39,644 nt of DNA from positions 46,614,796 through 46,654,439 of the forward strand of contig OX485807.1 in the NCBI GenBank assembly GCA_950295325.1, written 5' to 3'. A model generated the notes under the pieces. That model did not search any database. It worked only from the letters and a program-made list of their open reading frames with translations, and was not told the origin of the DNA. How positions within the stretch are numbered: position 1 is the first letter of the stretch; every line of letters starts with the position of its first letter. Below, piece after piece: positions 12,152 to 23,063 of this stretch. This DNA comes from Polytrichum commune (taxonomy: Eukaryota; Streptophyta; Polytrichopsida; Polytrichales; Polytrichaceae). Both the position numbers and the translations under genes were made by a program.

Positions 12152-13696
12152 TCAACTTCCTGATGAAAGACAGCATCCAGCCTCAAGGATCTGCAATCTC
12201 TTGTCAAAAGACTCCATAGTCTTCATCAAAGATGTCTCAATACGTGCACACACAGCTTCAAGATTTTCAAGTCGTTGGCATATACCCTGCAATGCTGCAT
12301 CTGTTTTCGTGGAACTGATTGAATCTGAAGGAACTGCTTCCCCCTCACTGGTGGTTCCTAACTGTGAAGCCATTGCCTGCATGATGTGCTCCTCCTGTGG
12401 CTTGGTCATCCTCTGAGAAGGGGTCCTTTCAGCAAGTCCCTCAGCACTCACACCATTAATAAATGCCATCTTGTTTCTCAAATCTGGGATGGAGAAACCT
12501 TGTGCCATTTGTAGCATAAGAGGAGCCAATGCACCAAGGGAGGAACCCCCAACCCCAACTTCACTACGACCTGTCTTTTGCATTGGTGGAGGTGGGATAC
12601 TGGATGACCATCCAGCCAAGAAGGAACCTAAAGTCACAACCATCGCAATACAACCAATTATCACCTGAGACTTGTCTTCTAAAGAGAGTAACCTGATGGT
12701 CACGGAGACACAAGGATCAGGATCATCAAACTCCATGTCTGTATCATAGAGCAATTTCGAAATTTGGGCTTTGCTCCCTAGTGCACCATCCACGACTTCA
12801 TGTCCGCTGGGAACAACTTGTAGTTGGCCTCGGGTGGTGCAAAGATACTCTACATCTGTGTCTCCCTCGTTTTGTCGGTATACTTCACACGTCCTCGCGG
12901 AGCTGAGTACCCGAATACGGTGAATAATATGTAGTTGCCGATGAAACCTAACTGCATGTGAACAATTAGTCAAAAGACTCTCACATTTCTTCAGAATGTA
13001 GTAACCTACTCCTCGGAAATTGCAAGGTCAACTCTGAACTGCTAGGTCACCATGTGTGTTTCCTTTTACCCTTCCGATTGTGACTTGCAGACCAATGCCA
13101 TTCTCAACTTTACCACCACCATATGAGTCCTCACAGCAGGTACATTTTCTTAATCAATGACTGCATTCATTTATTCGGTGCATCTCTCCTCTAACCAAGG
13201 TCTCTTCAACATGTGGCTCTGTCACATATTAGGAGCCACTGAAGAACCGTTCCATGGTGTAGCCCACTACGTTAAAATCAGGAACTCACGGAACCCTAAT
13301 CAGGAAACTCACGGAACCCTAAACCTTGAAGAAATTCAGTGGCGAGTATGGCGTGAGTCCAGTGTCCCGCTCAAGGACAGTACGTCAACTCTCAGTGCCA
13401 TTTTGAATATCAATGGCCGAATCAACACCCAATTTCCCAATTCATGAGCTAAAGCACTTAGAATTATGCGATTCCATGATGGACGAGTTTCTCTTGAAGG
13501 CACCCAAAGCACCCAACATTTTAACATAACATAGAGCGATTGTTTCGAAATGTGGGCCAGATTGTCGAACCTGTGACTTCACAAGGTTGCTTCTCGGGGC
13601 CAGGAAGAAGGCAGATCCGCTCGGGTGATTCAGAAAGAAGCGCATCTTGGCGGACGCTGACATGGTTGGAGAGAAGGTGGTGAGATTGGGCGACAT
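12152..13696 (-). CDS. Unidentified membrane and coiled-coil plant protein, two exons
   Basis: Exon 1 is 13696-13458 and exon 2 is 12947-12152, joined by a GT-AG intron in phase 2, giving 344 residues. I do not recognise the family. Residues 18-165 look like a compact, mixed domain (MRFFLNHPSGSAFF, RVLSSARTCEVY, VVPSGHEVVDGALG and FDDPDPCVSV are distinctive). One hydrophobic segment at about 174-193 could span a membrane. A Pro/Gly/Ser-rich linker with a hydrophobic patch follows (about 194-260). The C-terminus (about 297-335) has heptad-like hydrophobics with LENLEAVC and FDKRLQILEA, suggesting a coiled coil. In-frame ATGs at codons 12 and 18 are alternative starts. The codon phase, length and lack of stops make this a believable gene. 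An acceptor four bases earlier (12952) would put a stop in the joined frame. Confidence 0.75.
13278..13322. repeat. Short tandem duplication in intron
   Basis: A unit of about 23 bases containing ACTCACGGAACCCTAA occurs twice in a row inside the intron of the 12152-13696 gene. It is probably a slippage product. The CCCTAA in each unit resembles a telo-box, but its position in an intron argues against a promoter role. Confidence 0.6.
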
Positions 13697-13992
13697 TCCA
13701 AGTGGCTTCCACCTCCCACTCCTGCGAGGCCATCGCCATCCCCACCCAACCCCACCCCCCGTCGCTCCGCTCCGGTGCGATATCGATCAGGCTTTGCTTC
13801 CAACACTCTGCTGCTTCTTCGATTCCTTCCTTCCTTGCCAGCCCTTCTTTTCCGTCACACACATTCTTCACCATGTGTAAGCTACACTAATAATCATATT
13901 CTCTTTAACTGGAGTTGTTAGTGCGCGCCACTCTACGGGCAGCTTGAACTTGGGGCATGAGAATATGTGCGCTCACTTGGAAACTACACTAA

Positions 13993-14506
13993 GGGCCGCT
14001 TTACACCTAGAGGCCGGGCCAATTTCCCTTGAGGCCGATTGCACAAAATTTCAGCCTTTTTTGGGTTGGAGGCCGGCCTCTACTACACATTATAATAAGA
14101 TTATACCGGGGGCCAATTTTCCCATATGTAAAGGCCCTCGGGCCAAGAAGCCAAGCCGATTCAAAAAAATTAGCCTAATCCAACGGATGTAGCATAATCT
14201 AAGATAGAGCCTTTAGATTCCACATAATCCAATGGATCTAGTTCACTTTAAAAAATTATACTTTATTTAAGAAGATTTTTTTAGTGGAATATGACATTGG
14301 CCTTCCATTTTGGGTGCACCCAATTCAACGAGCTCGGGCCGTGTCATAACATACATTTTTTAATTTAAAAAATCATACCACCAAATCGGCCCGGCCTCTA
14401 GATGTAAAGGGGTTGGGGCCGATTTGAGCCTTTTGACCAATCACAAATGAGGATTTCAAGCCTCTTACACAACGAATTGGCCCGGCCTCTAAGTGTAAAG
14501 CGGCCC
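13993..14506. mobile_element. MITE with TAA duplication, PIF/Harbinger-like
   Basis: The ends read GGGCCGCTTTACACCTAGAG and, reversed, GGGCCGCTTTACACTTAGAG, with the match continuing through GCCGGGCCAATT (about 30 bases, one mismatch). TAA flanks both ends (13990-13992 and 14507-14509), the 3-bp duplication expected of PIF/Harbinger-type elements. The 514-bp interior has repeated GGCC-rich motifs and no transposase. It lies about 300 bp upstream of the start codon at 13696 and directly abuts the foldback that follows. Confidence 0.85.
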
Positions 14507-14510
14507 TAAA

Positions 14511-15155
14511 TACTCCTCTTACTCTGGGCCACGCTAAATTTCATGGCAACAATTAATGCAACCCACACTAAATCTCTAGTAGAAACTTAGAGTGGGCCAC
14601 ATTCATTGTTTTTCTAGCAAATTAAAGTGTGTAATTATCTCATTTTGTGTTTTTTTTGTCCTATAAATAATGTCGAATGTGTTGGTTGGAAGTCTTCATG
14701 AAGGGTTAGGGAAGACCAAGGGTCTTGGACCCATGTTAATTCCACCTTCACTAGGAAATTAGTGTGGCCTACACTAACTTTCCTCCCACACTACTATGAC
14801 TATGCAGTGTACGTACACTAATAAAATTCTTGTTAATGTGAGTGAGAAAATAATGTGGAAATATTTAACATGGTCCACTCTAATTGTCTAGTCAAAGTGG
14901 AAATAACATGGGTCCAAGATCCCGTGGTCTTCCTAGATACTTCCAACCAACACCTTACATGATATAAAAAAATCACTTTACAACAAAAGTAGCGTAAACA
15001 TTAATTCTTGAGAAACAACAAATTAATGTGGCCCACACTCATTCTAAACTATAAATTTGACATGAGTTGAAAATCAACATATCCCACATCGATTCTCATT
15101 ATGAGAATTTTTGTGGTTTCTAGAAAAATATTGTGGCCCACTCTAGTAGGACTAT
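14511..15155. mobile_element. Large foldback (nearly full-length palindrome)
   Basis: The two halves are imperfect reverse complements around a centre near 14830, where GTGTACGTACAC occurs. The best-matched part pairs 14675-14745 with 14900-14970; shared strings include GTGTTGGTTGGAAGT, GGAAGACCA and CTTGGACCCATGTTA. The outer parts also pair: the left end has CTCCTCTTACTCTGGGCCAC and the reversed right end GTCCTACTAGAGTGGGCCAC. A motif of the form TGGCCCACACTAATT recurs about eight times inside. No protein is encoded. Such a transcript would form a long hairpin. Confidence 0.8.
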
Positions 15156-16342
15156 CTAACGTATTTAAAATAATTATTGTCATTCACCAATAATAAGATA
15201 TCAGTAGTTGCAATGGTGATCATGTATTCACATTTTGACTTCCATTGCAACAAGAGAAATGACAATAAACTTCAATGTTTGTGCTTAGGGTTCACCAGCA
15301 TGAATAAGGGCATGAACACTATAAGTCGTTCATGAGTATGGAGATTCTCTATCGAGAGGTGTGCATTGTGGTAAGCGTGGGTACTAAAGTGACTAGAATG
15401 GTGGTTTAACGAGGGTTTCTTCTTTTCTTTTTCTTTTGTCAAGTTTCCTTTTGTAAAGAATTAAAGGTGGGCAAAGTATTTCATAACCCTTTAATAAATG
15501 TTCAGTGTGGTTGTTTAATGAATTTATTTCTTATTTTATTTTTGTCTTGCAATGATATTATCATGAGTCTTTGTACGGCATGGTGTGGCATCTAGTTAAT
15601 ACATTGATTTTTTTTAATAATTTGGCAATCAGGTGAGTTGTAGTGTTATGTTCTAAGATTCATTGTCCTTGAGGTATTTGTTTTCATATTTCTATTCCCA
15701 CTCACTAAAATTTTAGATACGACAAAAGCTAGGTATTACTTAATTATTTTAAATATAGTTTCTAAAATTCTTTAAACATTAAGGGTATTGCTATTTTTCA
15801 AAATAACTATTCTCCCATAGAATTCATCAAATGTATAAAAGTTTCTTCATAGTGCTTTTGAAATATCCCTGCACCGTCCGCTCTAATTACAAGGAATGAC
15901 ACCCCCCTCCCTCCCCCTTAGAATTCAACTCTAAATCCTAGAGAATTTGGCATCAGTCCTAAAAGTTAATTGAGATCACAACAATATCCAACCAATGCAC
16001 AATGCTTTCATGGTGGGTTATTTGACTTATAACTTTGACGTGCACTATGACATTTGGCTTAAGTACTTGTACTTCAATTGCAGGTAAAAGAAATCAATTA
16101 CATAGGGATGGGTCTTGAAGAATGCAATCTAAAATATTACAAATGACAACATAGTAAGTTTTTGATCAAAATAATTCCTTCAGGGATTATTGAATTTGCA
16201 CCCTAATAATGGACTTCGAGAAAACCTCTTATGTGTATAGTAAACCTAATATGTTGTTCCTCTTTATAAAATATAACTTGTTATTTCTTATTGCATGCTC
16301 GGGGCAGGCACCTTTTTGTTTTACCCCATAAAACTTGATCTC
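15156..16342. other. Gene-free AT-rich DNA
   Basis: Nothing supported on either strand; the last bases are the 5' flank of the LTR element. Confidence 0.4.
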
Positions 16343-16633
16343 TATTGGAGTTAGAAGATTAGATTGTGTTGAAGATAGAGCATTAGATTGCTCGTAGTAT
16401 TAGGATAGTGATTGTTGGAGTTATAAGAAAGAATAAGGTTTGAATAAACCCATATGGTTTGTGGGAAAGTGGGAGTTGATATATTCCACATGCATTGTAT
16501 GAACCAGAGAAGGAAAATTGCAATAAAAGGCAAGGCAAAGGGTGAGGGTGACCATTTCACTCCAAGCATTGTTCATATGCCTTTGTATATGTGTATTTGC
16601 TTGTACAGTCTCTAGATCTATTGTGCTTCAATA
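16343..16633 (+). repeat. 5' LTR
   Basis: Begins TATTGGAGTTAGAAG, where the 3' copy has TGTTGGAGTTAGAAG, so the canonical TG has probably mutated. It ends CTTCAATA. Shared internal blocks with the 3' LTR include GAAAGAATAAGGTTTGAATA and CACTCCAAGCATTGTTCATA. If the end is instead the CA of CTTCA, the LTR stops at 16630. Confidence 0.9.
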
Positions 16634-16647
16634 GGTTATGGGCCCAC
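16634..16647 (+). other. Primer-binding site matching half of initiator tRNA-Met
   Basis: GGTTATGGGCCCAC directly follows the LTR and is the reverse complement of the anticodon arm of eukaryotic initiator tRNA-Met (GTGGGCCCATAACC), not of the tRNA 3' end. Drosophila copia and yeast Ty5 prime with this internal, half-tRNA site. Most plant copia elements instead use the tRNA-Met 3' end (TGGTATCAGAGC), which is absent here. Confidence 0.8.
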
Positions 16648-16749
16648 TTACGCAAGTTCAAGAATTATAGATTTACTTGTTAGTTGGTTAGAGAGTGGAT
16701 CTTGAAAGGTTTTTTTTTTTAAAAATTTATTGGGAAGAGCGTTTGGGGT

Positions 16750-17900
16750 GTTGGAGGTGCATTGGTGCGCATTTGGGGCATCGGTTGGTGCTTGGAGGCT
16801 TGAAGTTTTGGAGATTGGAGGTGTACAAATGCACATTTGAAGGTTGTAAGTGTTGCTTTGAGTGTTTGTATTGCTTTGAGTGCTTATTTTATGCATTTGG
16901 GTGGTGATTTGAGTTGGTTGAGTGCATTTGTGTATTTTTGAGTGTATTGAAGAACAATTGAGTTGAAGAGGATTTGGTTTAAGGTTGTGGAATGCAATTG
17001 TGCACATTTGAGGTGAAGAGAACTTGATTTGAGGATGTTGAGTGCAAGTTGTGCACATTTGAGAGTATTAAGGTCATTTGAGTTGAAGAGAACTTGATTT
17101 GAGGATGTTGAGTGCAAGTTGTGCACATTTGAGAGTATTAAGGTTATTTGAGTCTAAGAGGACATGGTTTAAGTGCATTCAATGCAAATTGTGCACATTT
17201 GAGAGAATTAAGGTCAATTGAGTTTTAAAATACATGGTTTGATGTGTTGAGTGCAAGTTGTGCACATTTGAGGGTAATAAGGACATTTGAATTGAAATGG
17301 ACCATATTTGATGTTGTTGAGTGCAACTATGCACATTTGAGGGTATTAAGATCATTTGAGAGTAAAGAGACATGGTTTGAGGTTATTTGAGTGCAACTAT
17401 ATACATTTGAGGGTATCAAGGTTGAAAAGGTTATGATGTGAGTGTATTGGAAAGGCCAAAGGCACATTAGAGGGTTAGAGGGTCTGATTTGAGTGTATTG
17501 GGTTTGCAAAGGCACATTTGAATAAAGAAAACTTGTTTGGAGTGGTTTGAGCTTGAAATGACACATATAAGCTGGAAAAAAAACCTCATATGGATTGTAG
17601 ACAACTTGAGTTGGGTGTATTGGGAGTGCAAATGCGCATTTGAGTTTTAAAACACTTGATTTGAGTGGTTTGAAGGTGTAATGGCACATTGAGTTGAAAA
17701 TGACATGATTTAAATGTATTGGTAATTAATAGAAAGGCACATTTGAGCTGAAGAATGCTTGGTTTAAGTGGTATGAGGATGAAATGCACATTACAATTGT
17801 AGAGGGCCTGATATGAATGGAGTTAGAGTTCATGGACACATCTGAAAGAAAAAGGGCTTGATTTGAGTAGGATTGAGGTGCAAAAACACATTTGAATTCA
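16750..17900 (+). repeat. GT-rich minisatellite in the retrotransposon leader
   Basis: About 18 diverged units, usually 50-75 bases apart, each carry a form of GTGCACATTTGAG preceded by TTGAGTGCAA. Adjacent units around 17040-17210 are nearly identical, while those after 17400 are decayed. The minus strand has many open frames that merely reflect lack of stops in the repeat. The array lies between the primer-binding site and gag, where elements normally have a short leader. Confidence 0.85.
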
Positions 17901-18022
17901 ATAAGGGTTTATTTAACATAAGAAGGATCAGTTGAGCTTTGCAATTCGTTGAGTGGATGTAATTGCTAACAAAATGCTAATTTGAATTGAGAGAGAGTAT
18001 ATTGAAAAACTTTGAGCATAAG

Positions 18023-18789
18023 ATGGCATCACTTGAAGGTGACGGTGTTAGAGTTAGTGACAAATTCAAATGAGAACTTCAATATTTGGAAATTCAAATT
18101 AGAGATGGAGTTTGGGGTATTGTGGACAAATCCGTGGCACCTCCACCTTCCAACACTAATATGAAAGCCATAAAGAATTGCGAGAAATGTGCCAAGAATG
18201 CAATATCCATCATTGCGCTTAACTTGGCAGACAACCAATTTGCGCACATTAAGAGTTGCAACGGACTAGTGGAGGCATGGAAGACCCTTTGCATCATCCA
18301 CGAACCAAAGACTTTGTCAAACATTCTATTTGTTCGCCACAAATTCTTCACGTACAAGATGGATGAAGGCGGCGACGTGTTGGACCACATCAACAATATT
18401 AAGGTCTTTGCATATCAATTCGTTTGCTTGGAGGCACCGTGACAAATGAAGATGTTGCCATGACTTTGCTTGAGAGCTTGCACCCTCGTACGAATACTTG
18501 ATCACCGTTTTTGGAGACGATGTTGATAAATGATTTGAATATGGAATATGTAACTTGCGATTTGATGCACAAAGTGTTGAAGAAAGAAGAGAAAGAAGTC
18601 CATGGGAATGATACCACAATGTTGTTGCGTCAAGGCAAAGTGGACAACTTCGCCAAAATGTGCTACTATTATGACAAATATGGGCACATTGCGCGGTTTT
18701 GCTACAAGGCAAAGAACATGGAGCAAGAGAATGTCAACAACACTAAAGAAGACGATGACTACATATTCACAATACAACATGAAGTGTAA
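18023..18789 (+). pseudogene. Copia gag remnant with degenerate zinc knuckle
   Basis: Translation must change frame near 18060-18110 and again around 18430-18510, and there are in-frame stops. Fragments such as NFNIWKFKLEME, ADNQFAHIKSC, VRHKFFTYKM, EDVAMTLLESL and KYGHIARFCYK match the order of a copia gag (UBN2-type) polypeptide. The zinc knuckle reads C-x2-Y-x4-H-x4-C, so the second cysteine is lost to tyrosine. The protein would be non-functional. Confidence 0.8.
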
Positions 18790-19169
18790 TTGGAAGCGAT
18801 GTGTAAATAAATTATGGTTTCATAAGCATCAAACCACATGACTTCCCGTAGTGCGGCATTTGTCACATATGAGATGATTGTTCCACACAATGTAAATTTG
18901 AATGAAAGTGTATGATAGTGAAAGACAAAATGAAGAGAATTTGTATCAATGATGTTTTCCATGTGCCCAACTTCAAATCATATTTTTTTCACTAACCAAA
19001 TTGTTGTCTAATACGTTGAAAATGCAATTCAGCTTAAATAAATGTATTGTAAGAGGTATGGATGGAGAGGTGATTTCAATGGGACTATGTAATGACAATT
19101 TGAACAAAATTAACTATAAGAAGGTGCACGAAGCATGTGCAATAGATTTGGTACAATGATGGAGGAAAG

Positions 19170-19330
19170 AGGGTGCATTTGAACTTTGAGCATTTGAATG
19201 TGAAACATATGCATGCACTTCAAAGCGTGGTGAGTAGCATGAACCTTGGCAAAGTTATTGTCACACATATCGTCAATATGTGAAGAATGCATTAAGGGGC
19301 AACAACCTAAGGCGGCGTTTCCCAACCATA
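19170..19330 (+). pseudogene. Copia pre-integrase remnant
   Basis: One frame gives NFEHLNVKHMHALQSVV and then, after a shift, CEECIKGQQPKAAFP. This is the H-x3-H...C-x2-C pattern of the GAG-pre-integrase domain, followed by the usual GK/GQ...PF end. Stops and the frameshift show decay. The integrase catalytic core that should follow is not found. Confidence 0.75.
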
Positions 19331-19886
19331 GGGGAAGGTGAGCAAATAAATCAATGGATATAACACATTTGGAGGTATTTTGCCGCATGCGAGATATTGT
19401 GAGTAGTGAGAGTAATTTGGAAATGTGTTCAAGTGGGAGAGATGACTCTCCCACGGTGGTTGGGGTGGCCGAATCTTTCAAATCGCCTACATGTAATTTT
19501 GGTGAAGATATTGAGGAGCATAAAGAGCAAATGGGAGATAACCAAGTGGGACTTCAAGCATCAAGAGGAGGACCAACAAACAAAGGGTGTTTCTCAACAC
19601 CTCTGTCTCAAACGAATTCTAACGAGGGATGCAACCAAGCTTTAGTGTTGATGGAGAGGGGCAACCTCTAAAGGAGCAAAAATACCTTATAAGGGTGCGC
19701 CCGGTGTTTGGAAATTGGTGGAAGCACCACACATTGTCCCAATATAATGAAGAAAAGAACAATGAGGCATATTCTAATGTTTCTTGAAATTGTACAAATC
19801 TATGTCATTTGGACATATAGCACTTGCAACGGAGAGGAAACGATCCTTATTAAAGGGAATGAAATTGAAATCTTTTGACCACTTGC

Positions 19887-19896
19887 AAAGTGAGAG
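19887..19896 (+). other. Possible polypurine tract
   Basis: AAAGTGAGAG lies directly before the 3' LTR. Plus-strand synthesis primes from such a tract. It is short and has one T, so this rests mainly on position. Confidence 0.4.
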
Positions 19897-20189
19897 TGTT
19901 GGAGTTAGAAGATCATATTGTGTCGAAGATAGAGCATTGAGTTGCTTCTAGTCTTAGGATAGTGATTGTTAGAGTTATAAGAAAGAATAAGGTTTGAATA
20001 AACCCATATGGTTGGTAGAAAGTGGGAGTTGAGATATCCCATATGCATTAATGAACAAAGAAGGAAAATTGCAATAAAGGCCAAGGCAAGGGATGATGTT
20101 GATCATCTCACTCCAAGCATTGTTCATATGCCTTTGTGTATGTGTATTTGCTTGTGCAATTTGATGTCTAGTTCTACTATACTTCAATA
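19897..20189 (+). repeat. 3' LTR
   Basis: Begins TGTTGGAGTTAGAAG and ends ACTTCAATA. It is co-linear with the 5' LTR over its full 293 bases, with scattered substitutions and small gaps. Confidence 0.9.
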
Positions 20190-23029
20190 ACTCCCATGTG
20201 ATTTCATACTTCAATCCCCCCAACCCCGATATTCTTATGAGTATAACACCAAAAATTTGTCCAAAGACATGTAGTCATTGAATACAATTTAGTAAAAAGT
20301 TGTTAGCAAAATTTAACCTTTATCATGTGTAGGTCCTTGCAATATTAATTTTAGATTCTAAAACATGACATTTAGTTTAATCTTCCAACATTTCTTACAT
20401 GGTTTTTTAAAACTTAAATATAGAAACATTGTCCTCCGTTCCTCCCTCTCCCCATATGTTCTTTCCATCCTCTTAGATCGTCCTCCTTAAAGCCATCCTA
20501 CCTTATGCAATTAAGAGTTTTTTTTTGCCTTTGTTCAATACTTAGGTTGTCTTTATGATGGCGTTAACCCTTGCTCATTGTGCAAATGAGTTGATTATGG
20601 GATCAAATGCAGGAGGATGATACACAAAAAAGGTTGTGAAATTATCTTCGTGCATGTTGCATTTGAGATCAAGGGCTTATGAAGATGAGGAAACCATGAT
20701 GTTGTACTTTATTCCCCTATTTCAACATGCTTATGACTTTTGCGGCTATGCATCAATGGAACCGGTGTAACGTATGTATTTGGTCAAAGATAGAAAACCT
20801 TAAACTTTAAGATGAAACAATAGTTGCTCGTTGTGAAAGCAATCACCATGCAATCTACTACGTTGTTTAGTATTTTTTAGTGCATAAATTAATAATGTAA
20901 ATACCATATTGTTTATGGCAACATTGGAGAAGATTGTTTGTGTACGGTTATGTAAAGATTATTTCTATGCAAAAAGCACTTGTATGTAGATTCAAATAAC
21001 ATGGATTTGGACATTTGTATTGATTGATGTTGGTGTTTGTATATATATCAGGTGTAGAGCATCTTTTAAGGGATGTGAGGGACACTATAATCAACACACT
21101 TTCCATTGATGTATTACGTTATACTTGATGGGCATGCTTGTCTTATGTGTTTAAAGGAGGAGGAGAAGAAGAAAAAAATGTGCAATTCCACATATTGAAC
21201 TACATGTATTGGATTCAATGCAAGTGATTGGTAATCTTAATTTGGCAATCTGTTGGCAATTTGTGATTATGAAAATAGGAATGGAATATTATATGATTTT
21301 TTCATGTATTGCCATGGATGGATCGACATAAATATATGTAGAAACCATGAAACTAGATGAAGTTGTCAAAATTTTGGAAGAAAATACATAAATTCGGCTA
21401 AAAATTGTATAATCCTTCAAATTTGGCTTTGAGACTCCAATGAAGGTAGCCAATACTCTTGCCTTGAAATTTGAATAAAAAACATTGCAAGTGAACATTT
21501 ATCATAATTTGCTATAAAGAGGCATGAGATATCCTTGTCTCATTTCAAAGGGGAAACACCTTGAATGGGTTTGGACAATCCACCCTACATCTATCTCCCA
21601 CAAGTCCAAGCTCCTACATGGATTGGTTGAAAACCTCAAGTTCATTGGGATGCCTCCATTATAATTGGGTGAATCATGATAGTAGAATGTTCCATAAATT
21701 ATGTGATGGATTGGTTATCCATCATTGTGTTATTCCTGCCTTGGCCAACTCAACCGTAGAATTCCCATGGGAACTAGGTTATGGCCTTGAGTTAAGCCAC
21801 CTAATACCTCTTATGTATCTAGCATAGGTATTGATCATTTTTCAAATGTTTGATATTCCATTCACCTTTCACATATATTGATAATTATGAATTTCCTTTG
21901 TTCTCATGTAACTATTTATTTATACAAAAACAACTTTATTGGCTTCGAAACTTTCCGACATTCATTTCACTAGTTTTTTAATAATAATAATTTGTTTATC
22001 CTCTATGCCTTCAATTACAATCGTTGCAAGATGAAACTATCCATAATGGATTTGAAAGTATGTTAGGTCTAAAAGAAAATATGTGTGCGAAATACAAACT
22101 TGATTGATAGAATCCTTAGTCATGTCATACTTCTTAAATATCAAATGAGGAGGCATATTAATCACACAAATATTTGCACATGTGAAGCTAAAAAATATCA
22201 TTTTCAAATCATCAATGCCGGTGTGGAGCATTGCAAAACCCTAAATCACATTACAAAGCAAATCAAAGAAAGCATGGCTATCTACTAGAAGGTATTTCCA
22301 AGAGCATGCCCATAAATATCATAAACATAGTTCGGATATATGAAATTTTATACACTCAATAGGTTAAGAATTGTCATATTCATCATTAGTGCCATAAAAT
22401 CTTGAAGTTGGAGGACGATAACTTAGTTTAGAGAATAAACGGTTAGACATTTGGTTGGAAACTTGCATTCCAACATTGCATATCATGAGGCTTACGTAGT
22501 TATACTTTTGCAATTCAAACAACACATTACATAAACTGCATATTCATTCATTCCATGCCTCTAAAGAACTTCCATAATCCAATTTTCCTTTGATCACCAC
22601 ATCTTAGAGAGAGCACAAAACTTGTCTTTGGTGGTTTGCTGATGAAGAATAAAATTGTATCAACTTTTATGTAGTGCTAGTGCAACTTGGCAACAAGTTT
22701 CAAAAGAGGAATTACCACTTGTCTTGTCAATTCACACAACATGTACACATCCAATCAAAAAAGAATGCACGTGACAAAAGGAATACCTAAATGAGCATAA
22801 AACATTGTCAATTCCAATTGGTGCCCGTATTGTACACATTCGCGCTACAATTTATGTAATGAGGCCAATCTGCTCATAATATCTTAGAGGTTGTCCAACA
22901 ATTTGGAGGAAAATAACATTGTTGTAAAATTTGCAAACCTTCATTTGGTAATTGTGTGTATAAGTTAGGTTTCTTTCAAGTTTATACATGTTGATTGTCA
23001 ATATGTTTTTTATATATTTTTTTTTTGCA
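20190..23029. other. Gene-free AT-rich DNA
   Basis: An open frame of 88 codons near 21561-21827 has no recognisable motif and could be chance. The final bases (a T10 run then GCAG at 23017-23030) form a strong splice-acceptor-like signal before the candidate gene that follows. Confidence 0.4.
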
Positions 23030-23063
23030 GAGACTTTGAATTTAGACAAGTGAAGATATTTAG

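Larger units (their letters stand above)
16343..20189 (+). mobile_element. Deleted Ty1/copia-type LTR retrotransposon
   Basis: Two direct LTRs (16343-16633 and 19897-20189) bound a 3.85-kb element. After the 5' LTR come a primer-binding site, a long repetitive leader, a frameshifted gag with zinc knuckle (18023-18789), and a GAG-pre-integrase remnant (19170-19330). Gag followed directly by pre-integrase, with no reverse transcriptase between, is the copia order. Integrase core, reverse transcriptase and RNase H are not recognisable; at most about 550 bases lie between the pre-integrase and the 3' LTR, so most of pol is gone. The LTRs differ at roughly one position in eight by eye, so the insertion is old. 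No clean 5-bp target duplication is seen. Confidence 0.9.

Noticed and set aside
13521-13880. Other frames overlapping exon 1 of the 12152-13696 gene
   Set aside because: They do not continue into exon 2 and are shadows of the coding exon or its leader.
16648-17789. Several minus-strand open frames of 60-136 codons
   Set aside because: They are shadows of the GT-rich minisatellite, whose reverse complement lacks stops in several frames.
21561-21827. An 88-codon frame in gene-free DNA
   Set aside because: No known motif, no splice context, and the composition of the surrounding DNA.
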